The notes below the pieces were generated by a model that was given only the letters and a program-made list of their open reading frames with translations, searched no databases and was not told the origin of the DNA. From Gremmenia infestans (taxonomy: Eukaryota > Ascomycota > Leotiomycetes > Helotiales > Hamatocanthoscyphaceae), in the NCBI GenBank assembly GCA_032629725.1, contig JAFEVB010000015.1, positions 124,001-188,000 on the forward strand: a stretch of 64,000 bases of DNA, given 5' to 3'. Below, one piece after another: positions 13,101-23,742 of this stretch. Positions within the stretch are counted from its first letter, which is position 1, and each line of letters begins with the position of its first letter. Position numbers and translations under genes: made by a program.

Positions 13101-13556
13101 AAAAGATTGCACTCTATATGAAATGTCTAATATCCTATAAGTTAGTATATAGTCCTCTCCCTGAAAAATAGCCCCTCCCTTTGATAGACGCCCCTCTAAA
13201 CCAACCAGATGCTCAATGCTAGTATTTATAAGCCCTTGGCTTATCTCATTTAGCCTTAGGTAAAATTTTATTAAGGCTGCATGTGAGTTAATAATTATGC
13301 TTTAGTATAGTAAAAGAGTATTCAGAATGCTATAATAAGATGGTACTTAAGATCAAGTCAAAAGGAGGTAAAAAGAGTAAAAATGATATGTCTAGTCAGG
13401 GCCACTTGAAAATTTATTAGCCCCGCTTTGGCTATACGTCCCCTTCCAGCCAATCAAATGTACGCCAGGAAGGTTAGAAGTCCAGGGCTACTATCCTAAC
13501 TTATACGTAACATGCTAGCGTATAATACCATGGTCTTATACCTATCTTCGGGCGAC
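13101..13556. other. Transition zone with two similar terminal-like motifs
   Basis: Composition shifts here from AT-rich to normal. Two same-orientation stretches, about 13151-13214 and 13395-13463, share the order AGTC, GAAAA, a CCCC-rich tract, TAxACGxCCCC and CCAAxCAxATG. The pattern recalls ends of pogo/Fot1-type DNA transposons, but no transposase is present between or around them and I cannot show inverted ends. No gene is seen. Confidence 0.35.
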
Positions 13557-13721
13557 TCACTGACCCCACAACTCATCCTTTTTCACCACCCCCTCTACAA
13601 CAACCGGCTCCTCAAAGACAGGCATCCAAACATCCGTCCTATACAATCCACAAGCCCAGTATTTTCCCCCAACACTCTCTACAAACCGCTCATCCATCCA
13701 AGCACTCGCCTCCTTCTTCTC

Positions 13722-13763
13722 CACATTCCACCTTCCCTCCTACATAACCACACAAGGCTCATC
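13722..13763 (+). repeat. Perfect 42-bp inverted repeat, left arm
   Basis: Reverse complement of 13917-13958 at all 42 positions, with mismatches immediately outside both ends. It lies inside the DUF4470 pseudogene. On the minus strand it carries what looks like native coding just before the WNVEKKE stretch. Confidence 0.95.
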
Positions 13764-13916
13764 GTATCCCACGCTCCTCCTTTCACAGACCCATCCACTT
13801 CATCACCCCACGACGGATCTAGAATAAGACGGAGATTGGTTTTGAAGGCCATGAAACCGGATCTCCCAAGCGCTGGGAGAAGAGAGTGGTCTATGAATAC
13901 GAGGGCGAGGGAGGAG

Positions 13917-13958
13917 GATGAGCCTTGTGTGGTTATGTAGGAGGGAAGGTGGAATGTG
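13917..13958 (-). repeat. Perfect 42-bp inverted repeat, right arm
   Basis: Partner of 13722-13763 with a 153-bp spacer. The spacer reads in normal gene direction (minus), so the arm looks like an inverted extra copy, not the edge of a simple inversion. Confidence 0.95.
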
Positions 13959-15978
13959 TATCATATACACTACTCAAACTCGGAATTAGAGGTGAGAGAA
14001 TGGCAAACGGAAGCAGTGGTTGGAACAGCGCTGCCAGCGTCGCCCTTTCGTGCGCAAATGGGGCGGTGCAGAGTTTTTTCGCCGGCATACTTGCGTTTCA
14101 AATCCGCGGATTTCATGGGTTTGGTCCTCGGCGGCCTAGCAACTGTGATGACGTTGTTGGTGATGATGTTTGTGAGTGCCTCGGACAGCCAGTGTGAAGG
14201 ATAGCCGAGGGTACGTAGATGGGGGATAAGGCGGAAGAGGATTGTTAGGTTAAGAGGTGAGTGTATTGTCTCCTGGAATATGTGGGGTTTTTGGTTGAAT
14301 TGCAATGCCCAGCGGAAGAATAAGCCGTAGAACCATTTTGTGAAGGCTTTACGGGGGAGCAAATCAGGGTACAGGTGAGGACTTGGACCAGACCAGGTGT
14401 AGTAGGTGTAGGCTGCCATAGGCCATAGAAACTCCTTGTTCTCTCGGACCATGAAGATAGTTTGGGCTAGTTGGAGAAGCATTTTGTCGTCGGTAATGAG
14501 TTGGTACTCGGAGAGGTAGTCTAATACTGTATCAAAGGAATTGGAGTTTCGCAAACAGTTTGCTTTCACGAAGACGGAAGGACATCTTCTGCATAGTGGA
14601 AGCGCATATAGGAAAGTTGTCAAATGCCCACCCGTATAATTCCTGTGAAGTTGTTAACCATAGCTAATAGAGAGGTCATCTTAATTTACGGAACGTTGCT
14701 TAGATGAACCCTGTCGTAGTGAGCAGGGAATTCCTTGGGTCTCATTCCTCAAGCACTATCATGATCTGTAACACTGTTGTAAAGACCCATCTGAATCTTT
14801 TCCGCGACGTCAACATAGTCGCCAAGTATCGCCTCGACTTGCAACCTATCACCGAGAAATCTGGTGGAATTTGCGACTTCTCGGAAGAAAGATGACATGT
14901 GATCGAACAATCGGGTGGGGTTCAAAGGTTTCGTTACCATTTCATCAGCAGGGAAATGAACTAATGACTGAAATGGATCAAACCCAACATCAAAGTCCCG
15001 TTCTTGATTCCTGTCAAGTAGATTTTTATAGTATTGTACGTCGATCAGAGTGGTGTTAAGGTGCCAATTATCTTGAAGATGTTTAGTAAATATGCCCACG
15101 TTCGCTTCCGACTTGGTCGAATGCTTCTTTATCAGTTCTAGCATTTTCGGATCCTGCTGTCTGAGAACCTTCTCTGATGGATACAGAATAGCGGCGGAGA
15201 TATACATCTGCTTCTCCTTCTGGAATGGCCCGTCGGCCTTGATATTGGACAGCCACATCTTCATAGAAACTCTTTCAACCATCTCGGCACTGGTAAAAAT
15301 ATCATTTGCTTTGCCCTGCCAGTCCGCTAAGGCTTTAATATACTTCGGAATATCTCTTTCATGAAGATACAGCCAGCTCACAGGTTGTTGGCCTTTCCTC
15401 AAGAGACCCAAAGCTCGATCAATTGTGCTAGTCATTTGGTCGAATGCGTAAGGAGGCATCACCGTAGAGATATAAATGAAGAAAATGGTGTTCGGCACCA
15501 TCTTAGCTTTATCAGAACCTGGGTCTTCTTCCAACAGATCTTCAAGCAGCATCCAAATAATGATGTTCCTAGATATTGCCGACTTCGCAATGTCGTTGAC
15601 TGTCACGTGGTAAGTTCTCTCAGGGATTTTCTTCTTCCTCTCCTGATCCGCAATATGGATGAGTGTCTGCAGAACATTTCGAGCATCCCCAGCACCACGA
15701 AAGAAGAACGAAACGCTCTTCAAATCAGGCTTGTAGGTGTCGATAGTCACTGGATCGAATAGTGAAGTCGCAGTGTCGTGACCGACAGAAAATTACTCAG
15801 TAGTAGTAAACGTGGAAGGTTTGTATCTGGGTATTTCCTCAAGTAATCCCTTCCTCGTCTGAAGTTGTGTTGTGACGGTCGCTGTATTAACGTGTACTTT
15901 GGCCTTGGCAACCCTGTTCTCGAGCTTCTGCACTTGCTGCTGCATATCCCCCGCCCCTTCTGCTTGTAGAAGGGCCAT

Positions 15979-17030
15979 GGCCCTGTGTGCAATTGCGATA
16001 CATCCTTTGTATTAACCTAGCTCGTATAGTGCAGCAGAGAGGTTGCGAGGGGGTAGAGAATCATGGGGTACGAGCGTTTTAGCTGTTACGCATTTATCAC
16101 AAGCTGGATGTATTTAACTGGCTGGTCCACCGCTAGTAGGTTCTAATCTACCTTCAAGAAGCTTTCCAGAATTGTGAAAAGCAAGCATTGTCTTCTTCTC
16201 GTAGGCTAGTGGCCGTCGGTTCTGCCTCATCAGAATTTGAGGTTACCACTGCGTCTGCGGATCAGACAAGTATTTCTCAGTAGCGCTGTTTCTCTGGAAT
16301 TTCCACGTTCAAAGAAGCTTGTCACTTGAGCAAAATCTGGCAGTTGTCCAAGTTGGAGACATTTCATAAAATAGAACATCGAAAAAGACGAGAAAACGGT
16401 GAGGTATAACAGAGAAAGCCGCGCTAGCGACGTGGTGGAGAATTGCATCTTCACGTGGAATGGAATACACGTTCAACAGCAATGTTTGCTAGAAATGTCA
16501 AGGATCCCTAGCAAGGTGAGGCTGTTTGTATAGTAGCAACTGTGAGAAAGAGCAGTTCATCGGAAGCAGGCATACCAACCCCACAAGGTCTCAGCTTCAG
16601 TTACAGTTATAGTCTCAGTCAGAGGAACCGAAAAACAACGAGTCAACAATCCATTCTATCTGACGACGGAACATCGATTGTGCCCGGAATGAAACATTTC
16701 ATACAGGCAGGAAACCAAACCTCCAACCAGCCAACCAGGTCAAAAGAAAATCTCATTCAACGCCCTATCAGAACACCGCGACAAGGATAGGTTCAAAACG
16801 CATTTATCCTTAGCCACGCACAGGAACACAAAAACAAAGCTTCTTATTTGCATTTAGGTCTTTCCTATTAAAAACCATCCATGCAAAGCCCCTTCCTCTG
16901 GTCCTCAACCCAAAACACCAATTCCCGCCAGCCGATGATACGTGAGCAGAGAAGAAAATCCCACAATGAAGACCAGACCAACCCTCGAGATGAAAACACA
17001 GACAGTGAACTGGATTCCATAATTAGAAGT
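15979..17030. other. Intergenic, DUF4470 remnant to CCR4 3' end
   Basis: No convincing coding on either strand. Short open frames at 16230-16454 and 16542-16790 have no recognisable domain, no splice support and poor composition. The stretch should hold the 3' UTR of CCR4 (right end) and any upstream exon or promoter of the DUF4470 remnant (left end). Confidence 0.5.
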
Positions 17031-19374
17031 CTAATCCCTCCGCCGGCTGGAAGAGCCGAAATCCGGCTCGGGGTGTGTCTTCTTCTCTTTCTTTCCCTTC
17101 ACCCCGAATTCTGCAACGAGCATGAGATGATCACTCGGGAAGTGGTGATTGGGGAATCCAGGCACTGTCTTCATGTACTCTGAATCCACCCCTCCAAGCA
17201 AAGATGCCAGTTCGAGTGTGTTCGTTGAGTACCAGATATGATCAAGGACGTCGCAGAACCCAGGCGTGCAGTTTGTGAATGCCAGTTGATCGGGAGTCTT
17301 GTCGAGAGCGCTGTAGGCAGAACGCAGTGAGAATGGGTGGTCGATACCATTCTTGGAGAAATTGCCGTACTGGAAGTCACTCAGTTCCTTGTGGGAAGGT
17401 TTGACGGTACCCTTCGCCAATAAATCATACACACTGGAATCCGCGGTTGAGTTGAAATCACCACAAAATACGAAAGGCACCTGAGTATTGCTCGAGTACT
17501 CCATCGATGGAGCTGGCTCTTGGGCGGGCTCAGTCTCTGCCGGGGCATTCTCGTCTGCTAGACCAAACTTGGTGCTTTTGTCCACGCAGGCGGGCTTTTT
17601 CGTAAATCGTTCGGACATCTTATTGATGGTTTCAATGAGAATGGCCGTTTGGATTAACTTGACATCTGCGTATACAGGATCCCAATGAAGATGGGTGTTG
17701 GCGACAATCAACCTCGAACCAGTCATCCTGTTTTCAAAGAACGTTATTACGCCAATGTTATCTCTCGGCATGACTCGATTGAATATATCATGCTGGTTCT
17801 TCATGTCCGGTCGATTGATAGCGATATTGGACATTTCGACGACTTGCTTCTCAAGTAATATGTACTTGTCAGATTTGTAGAACGTTGCGGATCCATCCAC
17901 ATATTTCGCATCTTTCTCGTGCATGGTTTTCGCTCGAGCTTTGGGCCAGTATACACCTTTGTAACCATCATATGCGAGCTTCGGGCTGAGAAACTCGGTC
18001 ATTGTCTCCGAGTCTACCTCTTGTAAGCAGAGAAAATCAGCATCTTGCGCCCGGAGTTCTCTCAGGATCATGTCTCTTCGGTATTCCCAGAGTAGAGCGT
18101 TTGATGGGGTATAGCCGTAAAGTTGTGTCGTACAAGCTTTATCGCATAGGATGTTATAGGTGGCTATTTTGAATTTGTCGGGGTTCGAGGACACGTCTTG
18201 AAGAGGAATGGTGATTCGGTCGGGGGCAGGCAGAGGTACTATGATAGGTTAGTCGAGAACTGCAAACGGACTGAAAATTCCTACTTGGTGCCTCTTCTCG
18301 GAGGGTCTGCATGAGCGCCTTTGTACCATTTTCCATGATTTCTGCCCTCTGTCCCGCATCAAGTGGATTCCCCTCAATTCCTAACATATCCAATTGGTAG
18401 AGTGACCCTATTTCATTTGGCAGTACTCGGATGGAGTTGTTGAATAACAGAAGTTTCTTGAGATAGACACACATTCCCAACTCTCGAGGCAACTCGGTCA
18501 GTTGATTATACGAAGCATCAAGATGCCTCAAATGCCGCAACTGCCCAATTTCCGGAGGTAGGTGTGTGATCTTGTTGGAGGCAATGTAAAGCTCGTTCAA
18601 AAACCCGTAATTGAAAAGTGGGCTCGCAAGTACTCGGAGCCCTTGCCCGCTCAAATCCATGTTATGCCAATCTTGCCGTTTTACTGTTTCTTGACGGTAC
18701 GGTCGCCCTCGATCTTCGTCGTTTTCTTCCTCTACGGCAGCTGTATCGACATTCGAAGCTGAAGTCAATCCTCGGTTTTCCCCAGCTTTCTGCCTCGCAA
18801 AGTGGTTAGGAGCTTGGTGGTCCACCATTTGTAAATTCGCATCCGAGGACTCTTTGTGAAGCTTCAGTTGCTCTGACCAATGTTCTGTGATTTGCTGTGC
18901 TTGGCCACCACGTGTAACACCCGTATGACCATTTTGAAGACTGCTTGGTGTGAAGCTGGGTGTAGAATTCGATAATACCCCGGACGAGAAGTTCGTGTGA
19001 TGCCCGAGTGCCGATCCATTCGTTGAGTGTGTGCCATGGTCTGGGAGGTTATTTCCCTGGTGTTGAGTGTGGTGCTGTTGCTGATGTTGGTGTTGGAAAT
19101 TATACATCATCGACATCTGTCCGCGGCCTCCCCCATTGACGCGATTGCCATGCTGCCCATGCTGGTTCCCTTGGCCAAACATCCCGTATAGATTTTGCGC
19201 GGGCGAGTGTGAGTCAGGGGATCGAGAGGGCGACGGCGTCTCGGTGGGGAATATGGACCTGTTATTGGGAGGGGTGCCGTTGCGAAGGATGTGGCGCGGA
19301 TGGTGTGCGTGTGTAGGTTGTTGGTAATAGTAGTTCCCAGCGCTCTGCGGCGGATATCTGTAACCATCTGCCAT
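17031..19374 (-). CDS. CCR4: Ccr4, catalytic subunit of the CCR4-NOT deadenylase
   Basis: Two exons, 19374-18285 and 18238-17031, joined across a 46-nt intron with GTAGGA donor, GACTAACC branch site and CATAG acceptor; phase agrees and gives 765 residues. Residues 1-235 are disordered and rich in Q, H, N and S. Leucine-rich repeats span about 239-340 (DLSGQGLRVL, NKITHLPPEIG, NQLTELPRELG, NSIRVLPNEIG). The endonuclease/exonuclease/phosphatase domain fills the second exon, with CLQEVD, NTHLHWDP, GDFNS, DHIWYS and PSDHLML motifs carrying the metal and catalytic residues. In this family the LRR binds the CAF1/POP2-NOT1 scaffold and the EEP domain removes poly(A) in the cytoplasm. All catalytic motifs look intact. 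The start is the first ATG before the Q-rich region and fits fungal Ccr4 N-termini (MADGY...). Confidence 0.95.
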
Positions 19375-22032
19375 CTAAGAGTTCAAGATTTAGGTGGGAG
19401 GGTTGGAGAGGGGGGCTCGTATCCGTTTTCTTCGTTGGCACATAGGTATGCTGTACCGGCATCGACTTAAATTGTGCCACCGCGGGTGTAAATCGAAATG
19501 CGTGAATGCCAGAGGGTCTTACACACTTTTATTGCGAGACTATCGGAGCCAGCTGTAAGGTAGCTAGCTGTATTGGGAGGTAACGCTATTGATCCTAGGT
19601 ACAATTGGCCGTCGCAGGGTTACGGGCGAGCTTCAGAAGCTGGTAGATGATCTGAAGGAGAGACAAGCTCTGCCAGAGCAAGATCAAGCGTTAGGGATCA
19701 GCTAGATAAGTGAGCTGGTTGCGCAAGATTCGGGGGGTAGCGTGAGCGGATTGGGGGCGGGATTTGGAGAGGAGTGAGGAGGAAGGTACCTTGTATTCAA
19801 AAGAGTGCGGGCAGTTTGTGCGAGGGAGAATGCGACCAAGATCTCACGGAACAGGTTGCGTGTCGTTGTGCTGCTTGCTGTTGCTTTTCCTTCTTCACAT
19901 GAGGTTGCGATACTTGGATGCTTGGAACAAGCGCGACGGTCACGTGTTCTGACCTTCTCTTCTCCTCCTGCCTGAGGTTCTACAGAGTAGGTAAGCGAGG
20001 TGAATACCTTAGCGTCAAAGTGTCATAATCACTTGTCACTTGTAACAAAATGATTCTTTCTAGGGATGATTTATCCCTTTATTCATTCACAAGTTCACCA
20101 CCATCAAGATATCCAACTTTCTTATCACGACTTAAGAGTAGATTAACTAACGTTCTGCATCTCTTGGGGCTTAGAATTTGTCGATTGTCAGTTAGCTCAA
20201 GGCCCCACGCTCGATTTTCCCGTCATTTGGATCTTTCATCAGTTCATGAATTTATATATCTTCACTTTGCCAAACTCGATGTCCCTAGCCGCTATTGCTT
20301 TACCTGAACAGGCGCAAATCTACAGCTGCCAAACTGATTCAAGGACTCCCAGTCCTTTATGCTCGGCTTCCATATGCTATATATCGGTTTTCGGGTCTGG
20401 AAACCAGCATCGCTGAACAATTGCAATACTCCGCGTCACACTCGGAATCGAGATTTCATTTCGAGACATGCACTTTTATTTCAAACATATCGCGAGAGAC
20501 TCAATAGGTCATTAGAATCTTTGCTGGCGTTACATTAGCCCATCAAGCTGGCTTCCGTCACACTGACAACCGCCTTTGTGTAGCATATCAAGTAGCACAG
20601 GACTCAGGACGCTTCGCCGGAATATGCAGGTGTCCGTTGCACCGGGAGTAAGGTTCACCTGCAATGGGCCTATCTTCCCAAGGATCAGTGGGCTGAAAGA
20701 CGTAGCTCGAGTTCTGGCGGCACCTCACTGCTAACAACAACGCTTGAAGGCTTTTTCGTGACCCTGTAATGGGAAAGTTCCAAACAAGACAGTTTATTGG
20801 CTCTTAGAAAGCTGAACGGGTTGCAGCAAGGCCCGGGCTTACCTATATCTGCATCAAAATAGTCGGCGACGTAGCCAGATGGTATTTGACTGAAATGGCT
20901 TCTTGGAGTTTCAAAAAGCCACCTCAACTCCTTCCACGGAGAAACTTCAACCTTACCAATTATACAGACCCATTGTCGGCGAACTTTCTGCTTTGCTTTG
21001 AAGATGTTATGAATGGTATCGGGAATAACGCCACAAAGGGATGCGGGGAAGAGCCCGGAGAACTGTTCGGGGGGTCGCATGCATTATGAGCCGCGGCCAC
21101 AGCTTATGTGAACGCGGAGGGCACGAAGGACACAATTAGCATATGCAGGTCTGACCATATGTCGAATCCACGTCCCCGATGATGACTGAAGTGAAAAAGA
21201 GAGCGCGGAGTAAAGGCTTGATGTGCAGAAGTGCGAAAACGGCATTGTTTTATCCCATGAATCAAGTGCTTAATCTGAGACCTGGGCTAGGAATATGTTG
21301 TTGGTTGTCAGGCTGCCAGCGTATGTAAGCAGGGCAAGTAGGCAGGTGGTGTGGTGGTGTAAGGTATCTGTCTGGCTACCGGTAGAATAAGATTATACTC
21401 GACGTCTTTTTCCTATAATAATAAGGCTGGGCCTCTCCTACCCTTTTCTCGCGCGCTACTCACAGTCCTCGTAGACATACTCCATATTAAATCTCCGCCT
21501 TCTGGGGAAATGGCCGATCTTTGACTTTAACTTTGGCTCTGAGTTTGGCATTGACGTTGACTGCACGTGTCAGCTCACAATCCATCCATCCATCCATTTA
21601 TCCATGGCAATGATCGTACTGCTGGTCCAGTAACGAGTACGGAGCATCCGGTCAGGATCGAGAAGGCCAACAAGAGAAAGCGGAGGGCAATGCGCAGCCT
21701 TTACAACGTCGTATCACCACTACCTTACCTTACCTACCTACCTAGGTACTCTGTGTGGTTTACTCCAGCTGGTAACGTGAGCTATATTCTTGCAGCAGCC
21801 TGTTTACCTTACCTTAGTCCGTAGGTACAGTATTCCATACCATACTCTACCTACACCCAGACACCTCGGAGGGCCTTACTCCAGATCTGCAAAATTTAGG
21901 CTGCAGCCGGACCCAAGCGTGGACTGCCCACCCATCCACACCACCCCCCTGCAAACCCCAAACCAGCCTGGTGAGCGAGCCCGAGAGCCAGACAAATCGA
22001 ATCGGGTCAGATCCGATCAAGAAGCGTGAGAA
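19375..22032. promoter_or_regulatory. Divergent intergenic region CCR4 / methyltransferase
   Basis: The 2.66-kb gap holds the upstream regions of CCR4 (minus) and the methyltransferase gene (plus). No believable gene. Open frames at 20050-20507 and 20685-21080 lack domains. Notable: (CATC)n at 21581-21600 and a run of TACC/CCTA units including TACCTACCTAGGTACT at 21721-21750, a motif type that recurs upstream of other genes here. Confidence 0.5.
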
Positions 22033-23742
22033 ATGGCGGAAGCGGGTTTCTTCTTCAACTCCACTTGCCAGCGCCCCGATAGAAATGCACCTCCCTCCGC
22101 CCACACAAATATATCTGTCCACTCTCAGGCCCAACCCGTGAAGCACACTTTCAAAAGACCACGTCCACGCCGCGCCCAGTCAAAGCCAAGACCCTCGACC
22201 GGCTATCAGGAACTATCGCCGACTTCCAATTCCACCACTGATCAGCCCTCACTCCCAAGTCCCACTGGAACATCAAAGGATCCATTATTCACCAAAGGCA
22301 GGGGCGAACACGATCATATGTTTCTCTCAACACCGCTACCCGACTACAAACACGCTGCAAACCAAACCATAAAGACCCGCGCCCAGGCCCAAGCAGCCCA
22401 GGCCATAGCCCAGGCCGTCCGCAAGTCCTCTTCCAACTCAGGAGGCAGTGGTCCCAAAACGGCCAAGAATGCTGTCGCAGACGCCGCTGGTGGGAGGATA
22501 GAATACATGCAGGGTCGCTCGAGTAGCATATCGGAAAATACAACAGCAACAGGATCAGGATCGAGCGGGCGCCTTACGGAGATCACGTCGAGTGATGGAC
22601 ATTCGCTATCCGCGAAACCGTTCACGACGCGAAATGGGAGACGATATCTACGAGACACGACGTTGACCTACCCGCTCCCGTGCGACCTTCAGGAATTACA
22701 CAGACAAACTTTACGGACTATGCTATTATGCCAGATCTTCAACGGACCGATCTGCTCACCTGCTTTCAACAATAAACCCCCAAAACGTGTTCTCGAGGTG
22801 GGATGTGGCACTGGTTTTTGGAGTGTGATGTGTCATCGGTATTTTTCGCAAAGAGGCCACAATTCGATTTCTTTCACTGGAGTTGACATCGCGCCTCTAG
22901 CACCACGGGTGAGGGATGACCATGACATGAATTGGCGTTTTGTGCAGCATGATTTACGGCGGGTTCCGTTACCGTTTCACGACGACGAGTTCAATTTGAT
23001 CATGAGCAAGGATCTTAGTATGATTTTATCGACACACATGCAGCAAGCATTAATGGATGAATATTTACGAGTCTTGAAACCGGGAGGGACATTGGAGATC
23101 TGGGATGGGGATCACTCTTTACGAATGCTGCTACCACACGCACCACCATCGACCAAGGAAGAGGAGGACGATAGTGAGGACGAGGAGCAGGTGCATACGA
23201 ATGCAATGGGAACGTATACGCTGACGCCACAAACACCTTTAGCGGCACCGCAGAATCAGTATTTGATGGACTACAATCTATGGATATCCAAAGCTCTGGA
23301 AGCACGGGGATTAACCCCGATGCCTTGCACAACAATGCGACCTATACTCCTTCAAGAAATTGAAACCTTGGAAGAAATAGATTACCGCCGCCTAGCAATA
23401 CCCCTTGGCGAGGTACGCTGGGAGAGGGAAGGGGTTGGCGGTGCCGTAACACAAGGTACAAACGGCGGCGCCATCTCCTCGAAAGGCAAGAACAGAGAAT
23501 CGGACCGCAAGTTGTTGACCGTGGGGCAAGCTGCGCTTCGGAGAACCGCCCTCCAGACCGTGGTCCAGATGATAGAAGCACTAGAGCCACTCCTCCGCGA
23601 ATCCAGTGGTAAAGGCCAGGACGAATGGGATCGCTGGTACGGGAATATGATGACCGACCTGCTAAAGAATAACGGGACATCCTGGGGAGAATGTCTTGAG
23701 GTCGGAGCGTGGTGGGCCCGGAAGAAAAAGACACCGAGCTGA
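22033..23742 (+). CDS. SAM-dependent class I methyltransferase with disordered N-terminus
   Basis: Single exon, 569 residues. Residues 1-205 are disordered and basic/serine-rich (KRPRPRRAQSKPRP at 41-54; an A/Q-rich helix-like stretch RAQAQAAQAIAQAVR at 116-130). The Rossmann methyltransferase domain starts near 215. Motif I VLEVGCGTG (253-261) is intact, and motif II carries the acidic residue in FTGVDI (281-286). FNLIMSKDLSMI and RVLKPGGTLEIWD (346-358) follow. A charged insert (EEEDDSEDEEQ) lies near 375-386. The C-terminus ends in a VGAWWARKK motif. Fungal proteins of this layout have no settled substrate, so I infer only an active SAM-binding enzyme. A second protein at 34937-39622 has a similar layout and a comparable C-terminal VGRWW motif but a degraded motif I. 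Confidence 0.85.
   Translation: MAEAGFFFNSTCQRPDRNAPPSAHTNISVHSQAQPVKHTFKRPRPRRAQSKPRPSTGYQELSPTSNSTTDQPSLPSPTGTSKDPLFTKGRGEHDHMFLSTPLPDYKHAANQTIKTRAQAQAAQAIAQAVRKSSSNSGGSGPKTAKNAVADAAGGRIEYMQGRSSSISENTTATGSGSSGRLTEITSSDGHSLSAKPFTTRNGRRYLRDTTLTYPLPCDLQELHRQTLRTMLLCQIFNGPICSPAFNNKPPKRVLEVGCGTGFWSVMCHRYFSQRGHNSISFTGVDIAPLAPRVRDDHDMNWRFVQHDLRRVPLPFHDDEFNLIMSKDLSMILSTHMQQALMDEYLRVLKPGGTLEIWDGDHSLRMLLPHAPPSTKEEEDDSEDEEQVHTNAMGTYTLTPQTPLAAPQNQYLMDYNLWISKALEARGLTPMPCTTMRPILLQEIETLEEIDYRRLAIPLGEVRWEREGVGGAVTQGTNGGAISSKGKNRESDRKLLTVGQAALRRTALQTVVQMIEALEPLLRESSGKGQDEWDRWYGNMMTDLLKNNGTSWGECLEVGAWWARKKKTPS

Larger units (their letters stand above)
13557..15978 (-). pseudogene. Broken DUF4470-family gene
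   Basis: Minus-strand reading shows the fungal DUF4470 core: a FFFRGAGDARNVLQTL block near 15700, then IIIWMLLEDLL, and later GMRPKEFPAHYDRVHLSNV, NYTGGHLTTFLYALPL and SPLNLTILFRLIPHLRTLGY. An upstream exon starting at 15978 (MALLQAEG...) probably joins by an intron around 15720-15787, junction uncertain. A normal intron (donor CC/GTAAAT, acceptor TTCACAG, about 14640-14690) precedes NYTGG. Lesions: an in-frame TGA at 14749 between conserved blocks; a frame change at the six-A run (plus strand 14074-14079), after which APFAHERATLAALF continues in another frame; further frame changes and stops near 13930-13970; and a TAG near 13745. The reading frame resumes as WNVEKKEASAWMDERF and stops at 13557. 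The usual N-terminal MYND finger was not found. Sequencing error could explain single indels but not all lesions. Confidence 0.7.

Noticed and set aside
13512..13940. Plus-strand frame of 142 codons
   Set aside because: It lies antisense to the DUF4470 remnant and includes the inverted repeat; the composition fits the shadow of the minus-strand gene.
13922..14204. Two overlapping plus-strand frames of 82-90 codons
   Set aside because: No domain; both are shadows of the DUF4470 remnant on the other strand.
20685..21080. Minus-strand frame of 131 codons in the CCR4/methyltransferase gap
   Set aside because: No domain or family match that I recognise, no splice support, and composition is intergenic.
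22289..23734. Several minus-strand frames (104-130 codons) opposite the methyltransferase
   Set aside because: The plus strand has a complete methyltransferase with intact motifs; these are shadows.
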